Below are positions 49,323-58,459 of a stretch of 64,000 bases of DNA, piece by piece. The position numbers and the translations under genes were made by a program. Source of the stretch: Stutzerimonas azotifigens (GTDB lineage Bacteria; Pseudomonadota; Gammaproteobacteria; Pseudomonadales; Pseudomonadaceae). The stretch covers positions 186,001 through 250,000 of the forward strand of contig NZ_JAAMRF010000002.1 in NCBI RefSeq assembly GCF_013522725.1, given 5' to 3'. Each line of letters opens with the position of its first letter. The stretch's first letter is position 1. Under the pieces are notes generated by a model, which searched no databases, was not told the origin of the DNA, and saw only the letters and a program-made list of their open reading frames with translations.

Positions 49323-50624
49323 ATGACCGTTGCGCCAGTCCAGCCCAGCGACGATGAACTGCGCCGCCTGTATCGCACCATCACCTGGCGGCTGATCCCG
49401 TTCCTCTGCTTCTGCTACCTCGCCGCCTATCTCGACCGGATCAATGTCGGCTTCGCCAAGTTGCAGATGGCCGAGCAGCTGCAATTCAGCGAGGCGGCGT
49501 TCGGGCTCGGGGCAGGGCTGTTCTTCGTCGGCTACATCCTCTTCGAGGTGCCGAGCAATCTGGTGCTCAGGCGCGTCGGGGCGCGGATCTGGATCGCCCG
49601 GATCATGATCAGTTGGGGCGTGCTGTCGGCCTGCACGCTGTTCGTGCAGACGCCGGGGCAGTTCTACCTCATCCGTTTTCTGCTTGGTGCGGCCGAGGCG
49701 GGCTTTCTGCCTGGGGTGCTCTATTACCTGACGCTCTGGTTTCCGAGCTGGCGCCGCGGGCGGATCATTGCTCTGTTCATGATCGGCTTGCCGCTGTCGA
49801 GCCTGGTCGGCGGACCGCTGTCGGGCTGGATCATGGGGCGTTTCGATCAGGTCAGCGGGCTGCACGGCTGGCAGTGGCTGTTTCTGCTCGAAGGCCTGCC
49901 TAGCGTGCTGCTCGGCGTGCTGGCGTTTCGGCTGTTGCCGAACGGCCCGGAGCAGGCCCGTTGGCTGAAACCCTCCCAGGCGCAGCTCATCGCCGCGCAG
50001 CTCGCCCTCGACGAGCAGCAGAGCCCCGGCAGCGGGCAGAGCTTTCGCGAGGGTTTTTTCAACCTGAAGGTCTGGATGCTCGGCGGGATCGATTTCTCGA
50101 TCCTGCTCAGCGCCTATGCCATGGGGTTCTGGATGCCGACGTTCCTGCGCAACGCCGGCGTGGCCGATCCGCTGACCATCGGCTGGCTCACCGCGATTCC
50201 GAGTCTGGCCGCGCTGCTCGGCATGCTGGCCCTAGGCGCGAGTTCGGACCGCTTCCGCGAGCGGCGTTGGCACATCATCGTGCCGTTCTGGATCGGTGCG
50301 CTGGCCATGGCGGGCAGCACTTGGTTCAACCATAGCGCGACGGGCACGGTGATTCTCTTCGCCATCGCCCAGGCGACGATCATCGGCGCGGTACCGGTGT
50401 TCTTCAGCCTGCCAGCGACCTTTCTCAGCGGGACCGCCGCGGCCACCGGCTTTGCGCTGGCCTGCTCGCTGGCCAACATCGCGGGGCTGGTGAGCAACTC
50501 GCTGGTCGGGCTGGCGCTCGACCTCACCGGTTCGAGCACCGGCGCGATGTGGTTCTTCGCTGGGTGCCTGGTGCTCAGCTCGCTGCTGGTGGTGGCGCTG
50601 CCGGCGAAGGTGGTCAACCGCTAA
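49323..50624 (+). CDS. MFS transporter, anion:cation symporter (ACS) family
   Basis: This 433-residue protein has twelve helices. The family signature follows the first helices: YLDRINVGFAKLQM, then FFVGYILFEVPSNLVLRRVGARIWIARIMISWG. These are diagnostic of the ACS family (phthalate, glucarate, tartrate and similar organic acids). The C-terminal half carries FFSLPATFLSGTAAATGFALACSLANIAGLV. GGAG precedes the ATG. No catabolic enzyme gene is adjacent, so the substrate is open. Confidence 0.9.
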   Translation: MTVAPVQPSDDELRRLYRTITWRLIPFLCFCYLAAYLDRINVGFAKLQMAEQLQFSEAAFGLGAGLFFVGYILFEVPSNLVLRRVGARIWIARIMISWGVLSACTLFVQTPGQFYLIRFLLGAAEAGFLPGVLYYLTLWFPSWRRGRIIALFMIGLPLSSLVGGPLSGWIMGRFDQVSGLHGWQWLFLLEGLPSVLLGVLAFRLLPNGPEQARWLKPSQAQLIAAQLALDEQQSPGSGQSFREGFFNLKVWMLGGIDFSILLSAYAMGFWMPTFLRNAGVADPLTIGWLTAIPSLAALLGMLALGASSDRFRERRWHIIVPFWIGALAMAGSTWFNHSATGTVILFAIAQATIIGAVPVFFSLPATFLSGTAAATGFALACSLANIAGLVSNSLVGLALDLTGSSTGAMWFFAGCLVLSSLLVVALPAKVVNR

Positions 50625-50629
50625 GCCTG

Positions 50630-51085
50630 CTACGGCTCGGGCCTGAGCATCACATAGGCTTCGCCGCCGTTACGGTCGTGGGTGAAGAGGAAGGTCTGGC
50701 CGCCGACGCTGACCTTGATCGGCACCTGACGGCCGGCCGGGCCCCCGGTGGTGTCGGCGATCGTCTCCAGGAACTGCCGCGTGAGGTGCTCCTCCGGCTG
50801 ACTGGGGGTGGTCACCGCGCATTCGCTGTTTTCCTTGACCTGTACGCCAATGGATTTGTCGGCCGTCACGCCCAATTTGACGAAGCCCATGTCGGTGAGT
50901 CCGTCGATACCATGCTGGCGAGCCGCTGCCGAAGCTCCGGCGAAGCTTGGCGCGGTTTCCAGGCAGATGCTGCGAAAGGCGGCGATGGCCGGGTTTAGCG
51001 GCGGTTGCGAGGCATCGTTGCCGGGCGGGGTGGTGCTGCAGGCTGACAGCGCGAACAGCAGGGGCGCAAGGCGCAATGGGGTCAT
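50630..51085 (-). CDS. Lipoprotein, unknown function
   Basis: This 151-residue protein has a lipoprotein signal (MTPLRLAPLLFALSACS, lipobox LSAC, Cys16). The globular mature part contains FRSICLETAPSFAGASAAARQHGI and ENSECAVTTPSQPEEHLTRQF, and ends TFLFTHDRNGGEAYVMLRPEP. Three cysteines beyond none of the known folds leave the function open. AGGAG lies upstream of the ATG. It is downstream of the chemoreceptor gene on the same strand, with 63 bases between, and converges with the ACS transporter gene. Confidence 0.78.
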   Translation of the reverse strand: MTPLRLAPLLFALSACSTTPPGNDASQPPLNPAIAAFRSICLETAPSFAGASAAARQHGIDGLTDMGFVKLGVTADKSIGVQVKENSECAVTTPSQPEEHLTRQFLETIADTTGGPAGRQVPIKVSVGGQTFLFTHDRNGGEAYVMLRPEP

Positions 51086-51148
51086 CGAGAACTCCTCGTT
51101 TCGGACGAAGTGCCTGCAGCCGGAGTTGGTCCAACCGCAGGCATCTGC

Positions 51149-53089
51149 TTAGAGCCTGAAACGCGCGACCTGTTGCTGCAGTTCGTTACCCAGGCGTGCC
51201 AACTCGATGCTCGACGCCGCGGTTTCCTCGCTGGAGGTCGCCGATTGCTCGGCCACTTCGCGCACGTTGACCACGCTGCGGTTGATCTCGTCGGCGACGC
51301 TGCTCTGCTGCTCGGCAGCCGCGGCGATCTGCAGATTCATGTTCTGGATCTGCGAGACGGTCTGGGTGATGGTGCTCAGGGCGAGGCCCGCTTCGCGGGT
51401 CAGGTCGACGGTCGAGGCGGTCAGCGCTCGGCTATCGTGCATCGTCGCCATGGCCTGCTGTGCTCCCTGTTGCAGCCCGGCAATCAGCGCTTCGATTTCG
51501 GAGGTCGACTGCTGCGTGCGCTTGGCCAGGCCGCGCACTTCGTCAGCCACCACCGCGAAGCCGCGCCCGGCTTCACCAGCCCGGGCGGCTTCGATGGCGG
51601 CGTTGAGCGCCAGCAGGTTGGTCTGCTCGGCGACCGATTTGATCACGTCCAGCACGCTGCCGATCCGCTCGCTTTCCGCGTTGAGGCGTTCCATGGCTTC
51701 GGCCGAACGCTGGACGCCCTGGGCCAGCTGCTCGATACCGTTGATCGCGGTGCTGACCACCTTGTCTCCCTGCTTGGCCTGCTGATCGGCCAGGCGCGCG
51801 GCCTGGGACGCCTCTTCGGCGTTGCGCGCAACTTCTTGCACCGTCGCGACCATTTCATGCATGGCGGTGGCCACCTGGTCGGTCTCGATTTTCTGGCTGC
51901 TGACGCCGGCACTGGTCTGCTCGGTGATGGTCGACAGGGCCTCGGCCGAGTGAGTGATTCGGGATACTCCACTGCCGATACGACCCACCAGGTGCCGGAG
52001 GCTGCCAGCCATTTCCGCCATCGCGTTCTGCAGCTGCCCGAGCTCGTCCAGGCGCTCGGTGGTCGCCTGGGCGCTGAGGTCACCCTGGGCGATGCGCCCA
52101 GCCAGGCCGAGCGTCTGGCGCAGCGGGCGGATGACCTGGCTGCCGATCGTCAATGCAGCCAGCAAGCCGAGCAGCAGGGCGGCGGTGGCCACCAGAATGA
52201 CCTGCCGGATCGCTTTTCGGGTGGCCTCGGCCAGGGCGTCCTGGCGATCGTCCAGCAGGGCCTGGGCGTTTGTGCGCAGCGAGTCGGCCAGTTTCACCAG
52301 ACCCGCGTCCACGTCTCGCCCGGTGGCCAGGCTCTCGCCAAAGGCACCGACCGATGCCTGGTAGGTGCGCAGGGCTTCGAGGGTGCTGGCCAGGTCGGCG
52401 GCGACCGGCGCCGGGAGCCGGCTGCGGCTGGCCTCGGCCGCCTTGAACAGCTGTTCCAGCGCGTCGCTGGCCAGCTGCTGCGATTGCGGCGTCTGCTGGA
52501 AGATGAAGCCGCGCACCAGATAGCGGATGTTGAGCACCTGCTTGTTCAGCGCCTCGGTTTCCCGTACCTGATCGATCAGGCCGGACGCATAGGGATCGTT
52601 CCTGATACTGCTATACAGGCGCTCCTGCAAGGCATTGAATCCAGCCAGGGTCTGCTCGGCGCTCTTGACCAGCACGCCGCGGATCTGTTCGCGGCCGGTG
52701 CGGATTTCGACCATCCGCTGCAGGGCGCTGCGATAGGCCGGGATAGTGTTCTGCAGCTCGCTGGCGATGGCCAGGCTGCTCGGCGAATCGAGCGAACCCG
52801 CGAAGGATTCGAGCAGTGACTGCATCTCCACGGTCAGCTCGACGACCTTGTCGGCATGCGCCTTTTCACCGGCGATGCCGAACAGGATGCGCTCGCTGCG
52901 GGCCTGCAATACCAGTTGTTGCAGCGTGTCGACCTTCAACAGTTCGCGATTGCTTTGCGCAACCTCGCTCAAGCTGCGCACGCTGAGCGCGGCCACCAGG
53001 CACGTCAGCAGGAGCACCAGGCCGAAACCCACGATGAGCTTGTTGGCAACCGACAGATCAGCCAGCCGCTTTTCACTCCATTGATACAT
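51149..53089 (-). CDS. Methyl-accepting chemotaxis protein, HBM-type sensor
   Basis: This 646-residue chemoreceptor has a membrane helix (about 17-38) and a long all-helical periplasmic domain of about 250 residues resembling the helical bimodular (HBM) type of Pseudomonas McpS. A second helix (about 294-315), HAMP and the cytoplasmic signalling hairpin follow. The highly conserved tip is [20 protein letters not shown] and [15 protein letters not shown] receptors known to date sense organic acids; the ligand here is not known. The start at 53089 ([18 protein letters not shown]) has GGGGAA upstream. No che genes are adjacent. Confidence 0.9.
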   Translation of the reverse strand: MYQWSEKRLADLSVANKLIVGFGLVLLLTCLVAALSVRSLSEVAQSNRELLKVDTLQQLVLQARSERILFGIAGEKAHADKVVELTVEMQSLLESFAGSLDSPSSLAIASELQNTIPAYRSALQRMVEIRTGREQIRGVLVKSAEQTLAGFNALQERLYSSIRNDPYASGLIDQVRETEALNKQVLNIRYLVRGFIFQQTPQSQQLASDALEQLFKAAEASRSRLPAPVAADLASTLEALRTYQASVGAFGESLATGRDVDAGLVKLADSLRTNAQALLDDRQDALAEATRKAIRQVILVATAALLLGLLAALTIGSQVIRPLRQTLGLAGRIAQGDLSAQATTERLDELGQLQNAMAEMAGSLRHLVGRIGSGVSRITHSAEALSTITEQTSAGVSSQKIETDQVATAMHEMVATVQEVARNAEEASQAARLADQQAKQGDKVVSTAINGIEQLAQGVQRSAEAMERLNAESERIGSVLDVIKSVAEQTNLLALNAAIEAARAGEAGRGFAVVADEVRGLAKRTQQSTSEIEALIAGLQQGAQQAMATMHDSRALTASTVDLTREAGLALSTITQTVSQIQNMNLQIAAAAEQQSSVADEINRSVVNVREVAEQSATSSEETAASSIELARLGNELQQQVARFRL

Positions 53090-53270
53090 CTTGTTCCCCA
53101 GTTCGATTAGGCCTGTCCGGTGAGACGCACCGGATTTGCGGAAACAGGGCTTCGGCAGGATCGTCGACAGCTTTAGTGGCATTCTGACGCCATTGAGGCG
53201 TCGTCGAGAAAATTGCAGGCGCGCTTGATCCAGGTCAATTCTTCCGCTCAATGCCGAGGAGAAACGGGTC

Positions 53271-53286
53271 GGCATGGCTTGTGCAT
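53271..53286 (+). promoter_or_regulatory. Possible sigma-54-type promoter upstream of cynS
   Basis: GGCATGGCTTGTGCA has the GG and GC dinucleotides separated by ten bases as in -24/-12 promoters, but it is only a partial match to TGGCAC-N5-TTGC. It lies about 170 bases before the cyanase ATG. The rest of the 364-base gap between the chemoreceptor and cynS shows nothing else I can name. Confidence 0.3.
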
Positions 53287-53453
53287 TTTGGATAGCCGTG
53301 GTGGCGCCTCCCGCAACGTTTGGCGATATCCATGGCGGGTTGCCCCGGCCTGGTGCGTTTCGGCCGAGTTTGCGCCCAACCGACCCGCTCGCCGTCACAG
53401 CTCGAGGCCCCATTCGCCGCTCGCGGCGTCACCCCCCACAGAGGTTGCTATCG

Positions 53454-53903
53454 ATGATTTCCAGCCGTGAACAGGTTACCCAGATGATCCTCGCCGCCAA
53501 GGTCGCCAGAGGCCTGAAGTGGTCCCAGGTGGCCGAAGCCGTCGGCCTGTCCAAGGAGTGGACGACAGCGGCCTGCCTGGGTCAGATGACCCTGGACAAA
53601 GCCCAGGCCGAAGTCGTCGGCGGGTTGTTCGGCCTGCCCGACGAGGCTGTCGCCTGGCTGCAGATCGTTCCCTACAAGGGCTCGCTGCCCACCGCCATAC
53701 CGACCGATCCGTTGATCTATCGTTGGTACGAACTGGTCAACGTCTACGGCACGACGATCAAGGAACTGATCCATGAGGAGTTCGGCGATGGCATCATGAG
53801 TGCGATCGACTTTTCCATGGACATCCAGCGCCAGCCCGACCCCAAGGGGGATCGCGTCAACGTCGTGCTCTCGGGCAAGTTCCTGCCCTACAAGACCTAC
53901 TGA
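53454..53903 (+). CDS. cynS: Cyanase (cyanate hydratase)
   Basis: This 149-residue enzyme converts cyanate and bicarbonate to ammonia and carbon dioxide (via carbamate). It has an N-terminal helical DNA-binding-like domain (KVARGLKWSQVAEAVGLSKEWTTAACLGQM) and the C-terminal catalytic domain with Arg90, Glu93 and Ser116. These correspond to E. coli Arg96, Glu99 and Ser122 with a constant offset. No cynT carbonic anhydrase, cynX or cynR gene is adjacent. GAGG precedes the ATG at 53454. It could supply nitrogen or detoxify cyanate. Confidence 0.94.
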   Translation: MISSREQVTQMILAAKVARGLKWSQVAEAVGLSKEWTTAACLGQMTLDKAQAEVVGGLFGLPDEAVAWLQIVPYKGSLPTAIPTDPLIYRWYELVNVYGTTIKELIHEEFGDGIMSAIDFSMDIQRQPDPKGDRVNVVLSGKFLPYKTY

Positions 53904-54016
53904 GCGCCGCTGTCCGTGTGAGAAGGAGCGCCAGCCGGCGAGTCGCCAGGCCGACGTGATCGCGCGGTACGCCTGAAGGGCGAACCCGTCCATCCCCATC
54001 CTGCACTGGAGAGCCC

Positions 54017-54934
54017 ATGACCTCATCCACCCGCTATCGCGGCGTACTGTCGCCGGTGATCACGCCGTTCGGCCCAAACCTTTCCCCTGGCGCCGAGCGG
54101 ATGGTTCGCCATTGCCGCTGGTTGCTGGCCCAGGATGTCGGGCTTGCCATATTCGGGACCAATTCCGAAGCCAACTCGCTCTCGGTGAAAGAGAAGCGCG
54201 GTTTGCTCGATGCATTGGCCGAAGCCGGGATTCCCGGTGAGCGCTTGATGCCCGGCACCGGCTGCTGCGCGCTGAGCGACAGCGTCGAGCTGACCCGGCA
54301 CGCGCTGGAGTGTGGCGCGGCTGGAGTGCTGATGCTGCCGCCCTTCTTCTACAAGGGCGTCTCCGATGATGGCCTGTTCGCGAGCTACGCCGAAGTGATC
54401 GAACGGGTCGCTGACGAGCGCCTGCGGATCTACCTCTACCACATCCCCCCGGTTTCCCAGGTGCCGATCAGCCTGGCGCTGATCGAGCGGCTGCTTGAGG
54501 CTTATCCGGGCGTGATTGCCGGTATCAAGGACAGCTCCGGCGACTGGTCCAACACCCAGGCGATGCTCGAACGCTTCCAGCCCAGGGGGTTCGACGTATT
54601 CGCAGGCAACGAGACTTTCCTGCTGGCTACCCTGCGCGGCGGCGGTGCGGGCTGTATCACCGCCACGGGCAACGTCAATCCTGGCGCTATCGTGCAGCTC
54701 TATCGCAGCTGGCAGGGCGTCGATGCCGACGCGCAGCAACAGGCACTCGACGCGACGCGCGCGGTCTTCCAGCGCTTCCCTATGATCCCGGCGCTCAAGG
54801 CAGCGGTGGCCCATTACGCCGACGACCCAGGCTACGCCCGCGTACGGCCACCGCTGGTAGCCCTGAGCGCAGCGCAGCGTGCTGACTTGCTGTCAGCCCT
54901 GACCGAGCAAGGGTTCGCGATGCCGGGGTTGTAA
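54017..54934 (+). CDS. DapA/N-acetylneuraminate-lyase-family aldolase
   Basis: This 305-residue class I aldolase has the (beta/alpha)8 pattern of the dihydrodipicolinate synthase superfamily. The Schiff-base Lys is in VIAGIKDSSGDW, the Tyr in IYLYHIPP and the substrate loop is GTNSEANSLS. True DapA normally has GTTGES in that loop, so this is more likely a sugar-acid or hydroxy-keto-acid lyase. GGAG lies before the ATG. It follows cyanase by about 110 bases. No pathway partner is adjacent. Confidence 0.87.
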   Translation: MTSSTRYRGVLSPVITPFGPNLSPGAERMVRHCRWLLAQDVGLAIFGTNSEANSLSVKEKRGLLDALAEAGIPGERLMPGTGCCALSDSVELTRHALECGAAGVLMLPPFFYKGVSDDGLFASYAEVIERVADERLRIYLYHIPPVSQVPISLALIERLLEAYPGVIAGIKDSSGDWSNTQAMLERFQPRGFDVFAGNETFLLATLRGGGAGCITATGNVNPGAIVQLYRSWQGVDADAQQQALDATRAVFQRFPMIPALKAAVAHYADDPGYARVRPPLVALSAAQRADLLSALTEQGFAMPGL

Positions 54935-55133
54935 ATCAGCGCCGAAACGGACCCCGTGGGAGCGGCTAACACATCGCCATGAGCCTGGTTTGCAGATTGA
55001 CTGCCTCCCTCGGTCGGTATGCGCAATCAGGTCGGCTTGGGCTGACGCAAGGCTATAGCCCACTCATGCATAGATGGAACTCTCACCGCCCCTTTCTATC
55101 GAACCAAACGAAGCACATAACGGAGGCATCCGG

Positions 55134-55364
55134 ATGAAATCACCTGCCAGGTGCTGCGTAATGTTGGTTTTTTTGTTATCCGCGGCTGGCTGTGATCAGC
55201 CAGCCGAAACCCCTGCGCCAGACACCAGTGCTCCCGACCAGACATCGCAGGAATCGACCGCACCACAGCCTCCTGTCAACACTGATAACGAGAATGCCAA
55301 GCGCACCTTTACATCCGATGCGCCGGATGCTGCAAACCCCACACCTGAAGCTCAAAGGAAGTGA
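55134..55364 (+). CDS. Small proline/threonine-rich lipoprotein
   Basis: This 76-residue protein has a lipoprotein signal ending in the lipobox SAAGC (residues 14-18). A short, disordered, acidic mature part rich in Pro, Thr, Ala and Asp follows (DQPAETPAPDTSAPDQTSQE). GGAGG lies seven bases upstream of the ATG. It has no recognisable fold and is probably a small outer-membrane-anchored peptide. Base composition becomes AT-richer just after it. Confidence 0.65.
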   Translation: MKSPARCCVMLVFLLSAAGCDQPAETPAPDTSAPDQTSQESTAPQPPVNTDNENAKRTFTSDAPDAANPTPEAQRK

Positions 55365-55892
55365 CTTCATTATCTACCGCTAACGGCACGATGGGTCTGG
55401 GCACCATGGTTGTAACGCTTCCACTTGATAGCTATTTAAACCACCGCCTATCAGGCCATCGCAGCAGCGTATAGTCCTTGACCAGACTGCCCACAATCAC
55501 TGCTTGGAAGTTATGGCGAGGAAACGGTGTTGTTTCATACGCCATATAAATTCTTCCCTGACGATTACGCTTACTTAGCCAGTAAATGCACGATAGTTCC
55601 GCCTTTTTTTTGCCGTGCTAGATGAGGGCCTGAAGTATATTTCGGGCCAACATTGCGAATGGGATAATAGGCTTATAACACATCGGTATATTTCAATTGA
55701 CCCGTCAAGCAGTCTAAGAGACAGCGTATTCGCCTATGTTCGGTCAACGCTCATTGGGTTAGTCAGGCGTCGGCCGAGATGCAATGTTCGCTGCTAACCT
55801 ATACTTAGGCGTATGGGCCAAATGGCTGCATGGGACTTTTGTTACTGGCTTGCGCGGATAAATAGTTAGCCACGTACTTTAGGATTACGTTG
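55365..55892. other. AT-richer intergenic region upstream of gcd
   Basis: About 530 bases with clearly more A and T than the rest of the window. I see no intact known gene, transposase or RNA. There are T-runs near 55605 and several short frames, one of which is listed separately. It may be a remnant of transferred DNA or a long regulatory region for gcd. Confidence 0.45.
55432..55545 (-). CDS. Possible 37-codon ORF in the AT-rich region
   Basis: A short frame begins MAYETTPFPRHNFQAVIVGS and ends RRWFK. GGAAG lies before the ATG. The composition looks protein-like but there is no known family, and it could be chance. Confidence 0.25.
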   Translation of the reverse strand: MAYETTPFPRHNFQAVIVGSLVKDYTLLRWPDRRWFK

Positions 55893-58313
55893 ATGACCGA
55901 ACCTGCAAACTCCAAGCGCGCTGCTCGCTGGCCTATTTGGATCGCCGCATTTGGCGTATTGGTTTTTGGCTTGCCATTCTTGGCAGGCGGTGCCTATCTC
56001 GCCACCTTGGGGGGTTCCCTGTACTTCGTGCTGGCCGGTATTGGCCTGACCCTCTCGGCGGTGCTGCTGTTCAAAGGTCGCCTGATGGGCGCCTGGCTGT
56101 TTGCGGCCGTGATGCTGGTCACGGTCATCTGGGCCTTGGTCGATGCGGGGCTGGAGTTCTGGCCGTTGGTATCGCGAATTTACGCTTTGGCGGTGTTGAG
56201 CCTGGTCGTTGCGCTCGTCTACCCAACGCTGCGCCGGATTAACGGTTTTAATGCCGGACGCGGTGGCTATGCGCTGAGCGCGCTCCTGGCTATTGGCATA
56301 GTTGCGGGCGGCTGGGGCATGTTCATTCCCCATGCGCCCGTGGCGCCAACCGGCGATGGTCCGGGATTGACCGCCGTCGACCCTGACAATGCGCAGCAAG
56401 ACTGGAAGCACTACGGCAATGACAACGGCGGTGGCCGCTTCGCCGCCGTCGACCAGATTAATCGCGACAATGTCGGCCAGCTCGAGCCGGCTTGGACGTA
56501 CCGTACCGGTGACATTGCCGATAGCGACGGCAATGGCGCGGAAGATCAGCTCACGCCGTTGCAGGTCGGTGACAAGGTCTTCATCTGTACCCCGCACAAT
56601 AACTTGATCGCGCTGGATGCCGATACCGGCAAGCAGTTGTGGAAAAACGAAATCAATGCCCAGACCAAGGTCTGGCAGCGTTGCCGCGGCCTCGCCTACT
56701 TCGATGCCTCCGAGCAGATCACTCCACCTACGGATGGCAGTACACCTCCCGTCCCGGTTTCCCTACCAGAGGGCACAAATTGTCAGCGGCGCCTGCTTAC
56801 CAATACCGTCGATGCGCGGCTCATCGCGGTCGATGCGGATACGGGCGAGTTTTGCCGGGACTTTGGTGAGGATGGACAGGTCGATCTGAAAGAAGGCCTT
56901 GGGGACGTCCCTGACTCTTACTACCAACTGTCTTCTCCGCCACTGATGGCCGGGACGACTGTAGTCGTAGGCGGTCGCGTGGCTGACAATGTCCAGGCGG
57001 ACATGCCGGGCGGCGTTATCAGAGGATTCGACGTCATCAACGGGCAAATGCGATGGGCCTTTGACCCAGGCAACCCTAAGGGCAGGAGCGCACCTACTGG
57101 CGAGAATACCTATGTGCGCAGCACGCCCAACAGCTGGGCGCCGATGACCTACGATCCCGCTATGAATACCGTGTTCCTGCCGATGGGCAGCTCGTCGACC
57201 GATATCTACGGCGTAGAGCGCACCGAGCTCGATCACAGGTACGGCGCCTCCGTACTGGCGCTCAACGCCAGCACTGGCGAAGAGAAGTGGGTCTACCAGA
57301 CCGTCCACAATGACCTGTGGGACTTCGACCTGCCCATGCAGCCTAGCTTGATCCAATTCACCAAAGCCGATGGTACCCAGGTCCCGGCCGTCGTGATTGG
57401 CACCAAGGCCGGCCAGATCTATGTCCTGGATCGCGAGACTGGGCAGCCGCTGACCGAGGTGAAGGAAGTCCCGGTCAACCCTGCCAATATCCCCAATGAA
57501 CCATATTCGCCCACCCAGCCACTGTCGGTCGGCATGCCGCAGATCGGTGCGTCACACCTGACCGAGTCGGATATGTGGGGCGCTACGCCGTTCGACCAGA
57601 TGCTCTGCCGGATCGCCTTCAAGAAGATGCGCTATGAAGGCCTCTATACGGCGCCGGGCACCGATATTTCCCTGAGTTTTCCTGGGTCGTTGGGCGGGAT
57701 GAACTGGGGCGGCCTGTCGACCGATCCGGTCCACGGCTTCATCTTCGTCAACGACATGCGCCTAGGTCTGTGGGTTCAGATGGTACCGCAGCAGCGCGAT
57801 GCAGAGGCCTCCTCCGGTGGTGAAGCGCTGAATACCGGTATGGGTGCCGTACCGTTAAAGGGTACGCCGTACGCGGTCAACAAGAACCGCTTCCTCTCCC
57901 TCGCAGGCATCCCGTGCCAGGCGCCACCGTTCGGTACCCTGACCGCGATCGACATGAAGACCCAGAAGATTGCCTGGCAGGTACCGGTCGGCACTGTCGA
58001 AGACACCGGCCCGCTGGGGATCAAGATGCACCTGCCGATTCCCATTGGCATGCCAACCCTTGGCGGCACCCTGTCCACGCAGGGCGGGCTGGTATTCATA
58101 GCGGGCACCCAAGATTATTACCTACGCGCGTTTAGCTCGGGGGATGGTAAAGAGCTTTGGAAAGCACGCCTGCCGGTAGGCAGCCAAGGGGGGCCGATGA
58201 CTTACGTCTCGCCTAAGACCGGCAAGCAGTACATCGTCATTACCGCTGGTGGCGCGCGGCAGTCGCCAGACCGTGGCGACTACGTGATCGCATACGCCCT
58301 GCCAGACGAGTGA
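55893..58313 (+). CDS. gcd: Membrane-bound PQQ-dependent glucose dehydrogenase
   Basis: This 806-residue quinoprotein oxidises glucose to gluconolactone at the periplasmic face and passes electrons to ubiquinone. Five N-terminal helices (about 14-145) anchor a PQQ-binding eight-bladed propeller. Propeller signatures include WKHYGNDNGGGRFAAVDQIN, YQTVHNDLWDFDLPMQPS with the catalytic Asp, and GGPMTYVSPKTGKQYIVITAGG near the end. Length matches E. coli Gcd. The ATG at 55893 has AGGA upstream. PQQ synthesis genes are not in the window. The AT-richer upstream region sets it apart from its neighbours. Confidence 0.94.
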   Translation: MTEPANSKRAARWPIWIAAFGVLVFGLPFLAGGAYLATLGGSLYFVLAGIGLTLSAVLLFKGRLMGAWLFAAVMLVTVIWALVDAGLEFWPLVSRIYALAVLSLVVALVYPTLRRINGFNAGRGGYALSALLAIGIVAGGWGMFIPHAPVAPTGDGPGLTAVDPDNAQQDWKHYGNDNGGGRFAAVDQINRDNVGQLEPAWTYRTGDIADSDGNGAEDQLTPLQVGDKVFICTPHNNLIALDADTGKQLWKNEINAQTKVWQRCRGLAYFDASEQITPPTDGSTPPVPVSLPEGTNCQRRLLTNTVDARLIAVDADTGEFCRDFGEDGQVDLKEGLGDVPDSYYQLSSPPLMAGTTVVVGGRVADNVQADMPGGVIRGFDVINGQMRWAFDPGNPKGRSAPTGENTYVRSTPNSWAPMTYDPAMNTVFLPMGSSSTDIYGVERTELDHRYGASVLALNASTGEEKWVYQTVHNDLWDFDLPMQPSLIQFTKADGTQVPAVVIGTKAGQIYVLDRETGQPLTEVKEVPVNPANIPNEPYSPTQPLSVGMPQIGASHLTESDMWGATPFDQMLCRIAFKKMRYEGLYTAPGTDISLSFPGSLGGMNWGGLSTDPVHGFIFVNDMRLGLWVQMVPQQRDAEASSGGEALNTGMGAVPLKGTPYAVNKNRFLSLAGIPCQAPPFGTLTAIDMKTQKIAWQVPVGTVEDTGPLGIKMHLPIPIGMPTLGGTLSTQGGLVFIAGTQDYYLRAFSSGDGKELWKARLPVGSQGGPMTYVSPKTGKQYIVITAGGARQSPDRGDYVIAYALPDE

Positions 58314-58459
58314 TAGACAGGGCCTCGTAGAGCGTCATTCGCAAATCCTGACGCTCGTCCGGGTCGACCCGTTACCTGATGCACATGAGTAGGGCCCTGC
58401 CACCTGCGGCGTAGGATATGGCACTCAAGGATAAATACCCTTCAGCCCAGCGCGACACC

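Noticed and set aside
51110..52819. A 569-codon plus-strand frame opposite the chemoreceptor gene
   Set aside because: Antisense shadow of a canonical MCP signalling domain, with no protein-like features.
58330..58356. Inverted repeat GAGCGTCA...TGACGCTC after gcd as a terminator
   Set aside because: The stem is only eight bases with a long loop and no T-run follows, so it does not meet the intrinsic terminator pattern.
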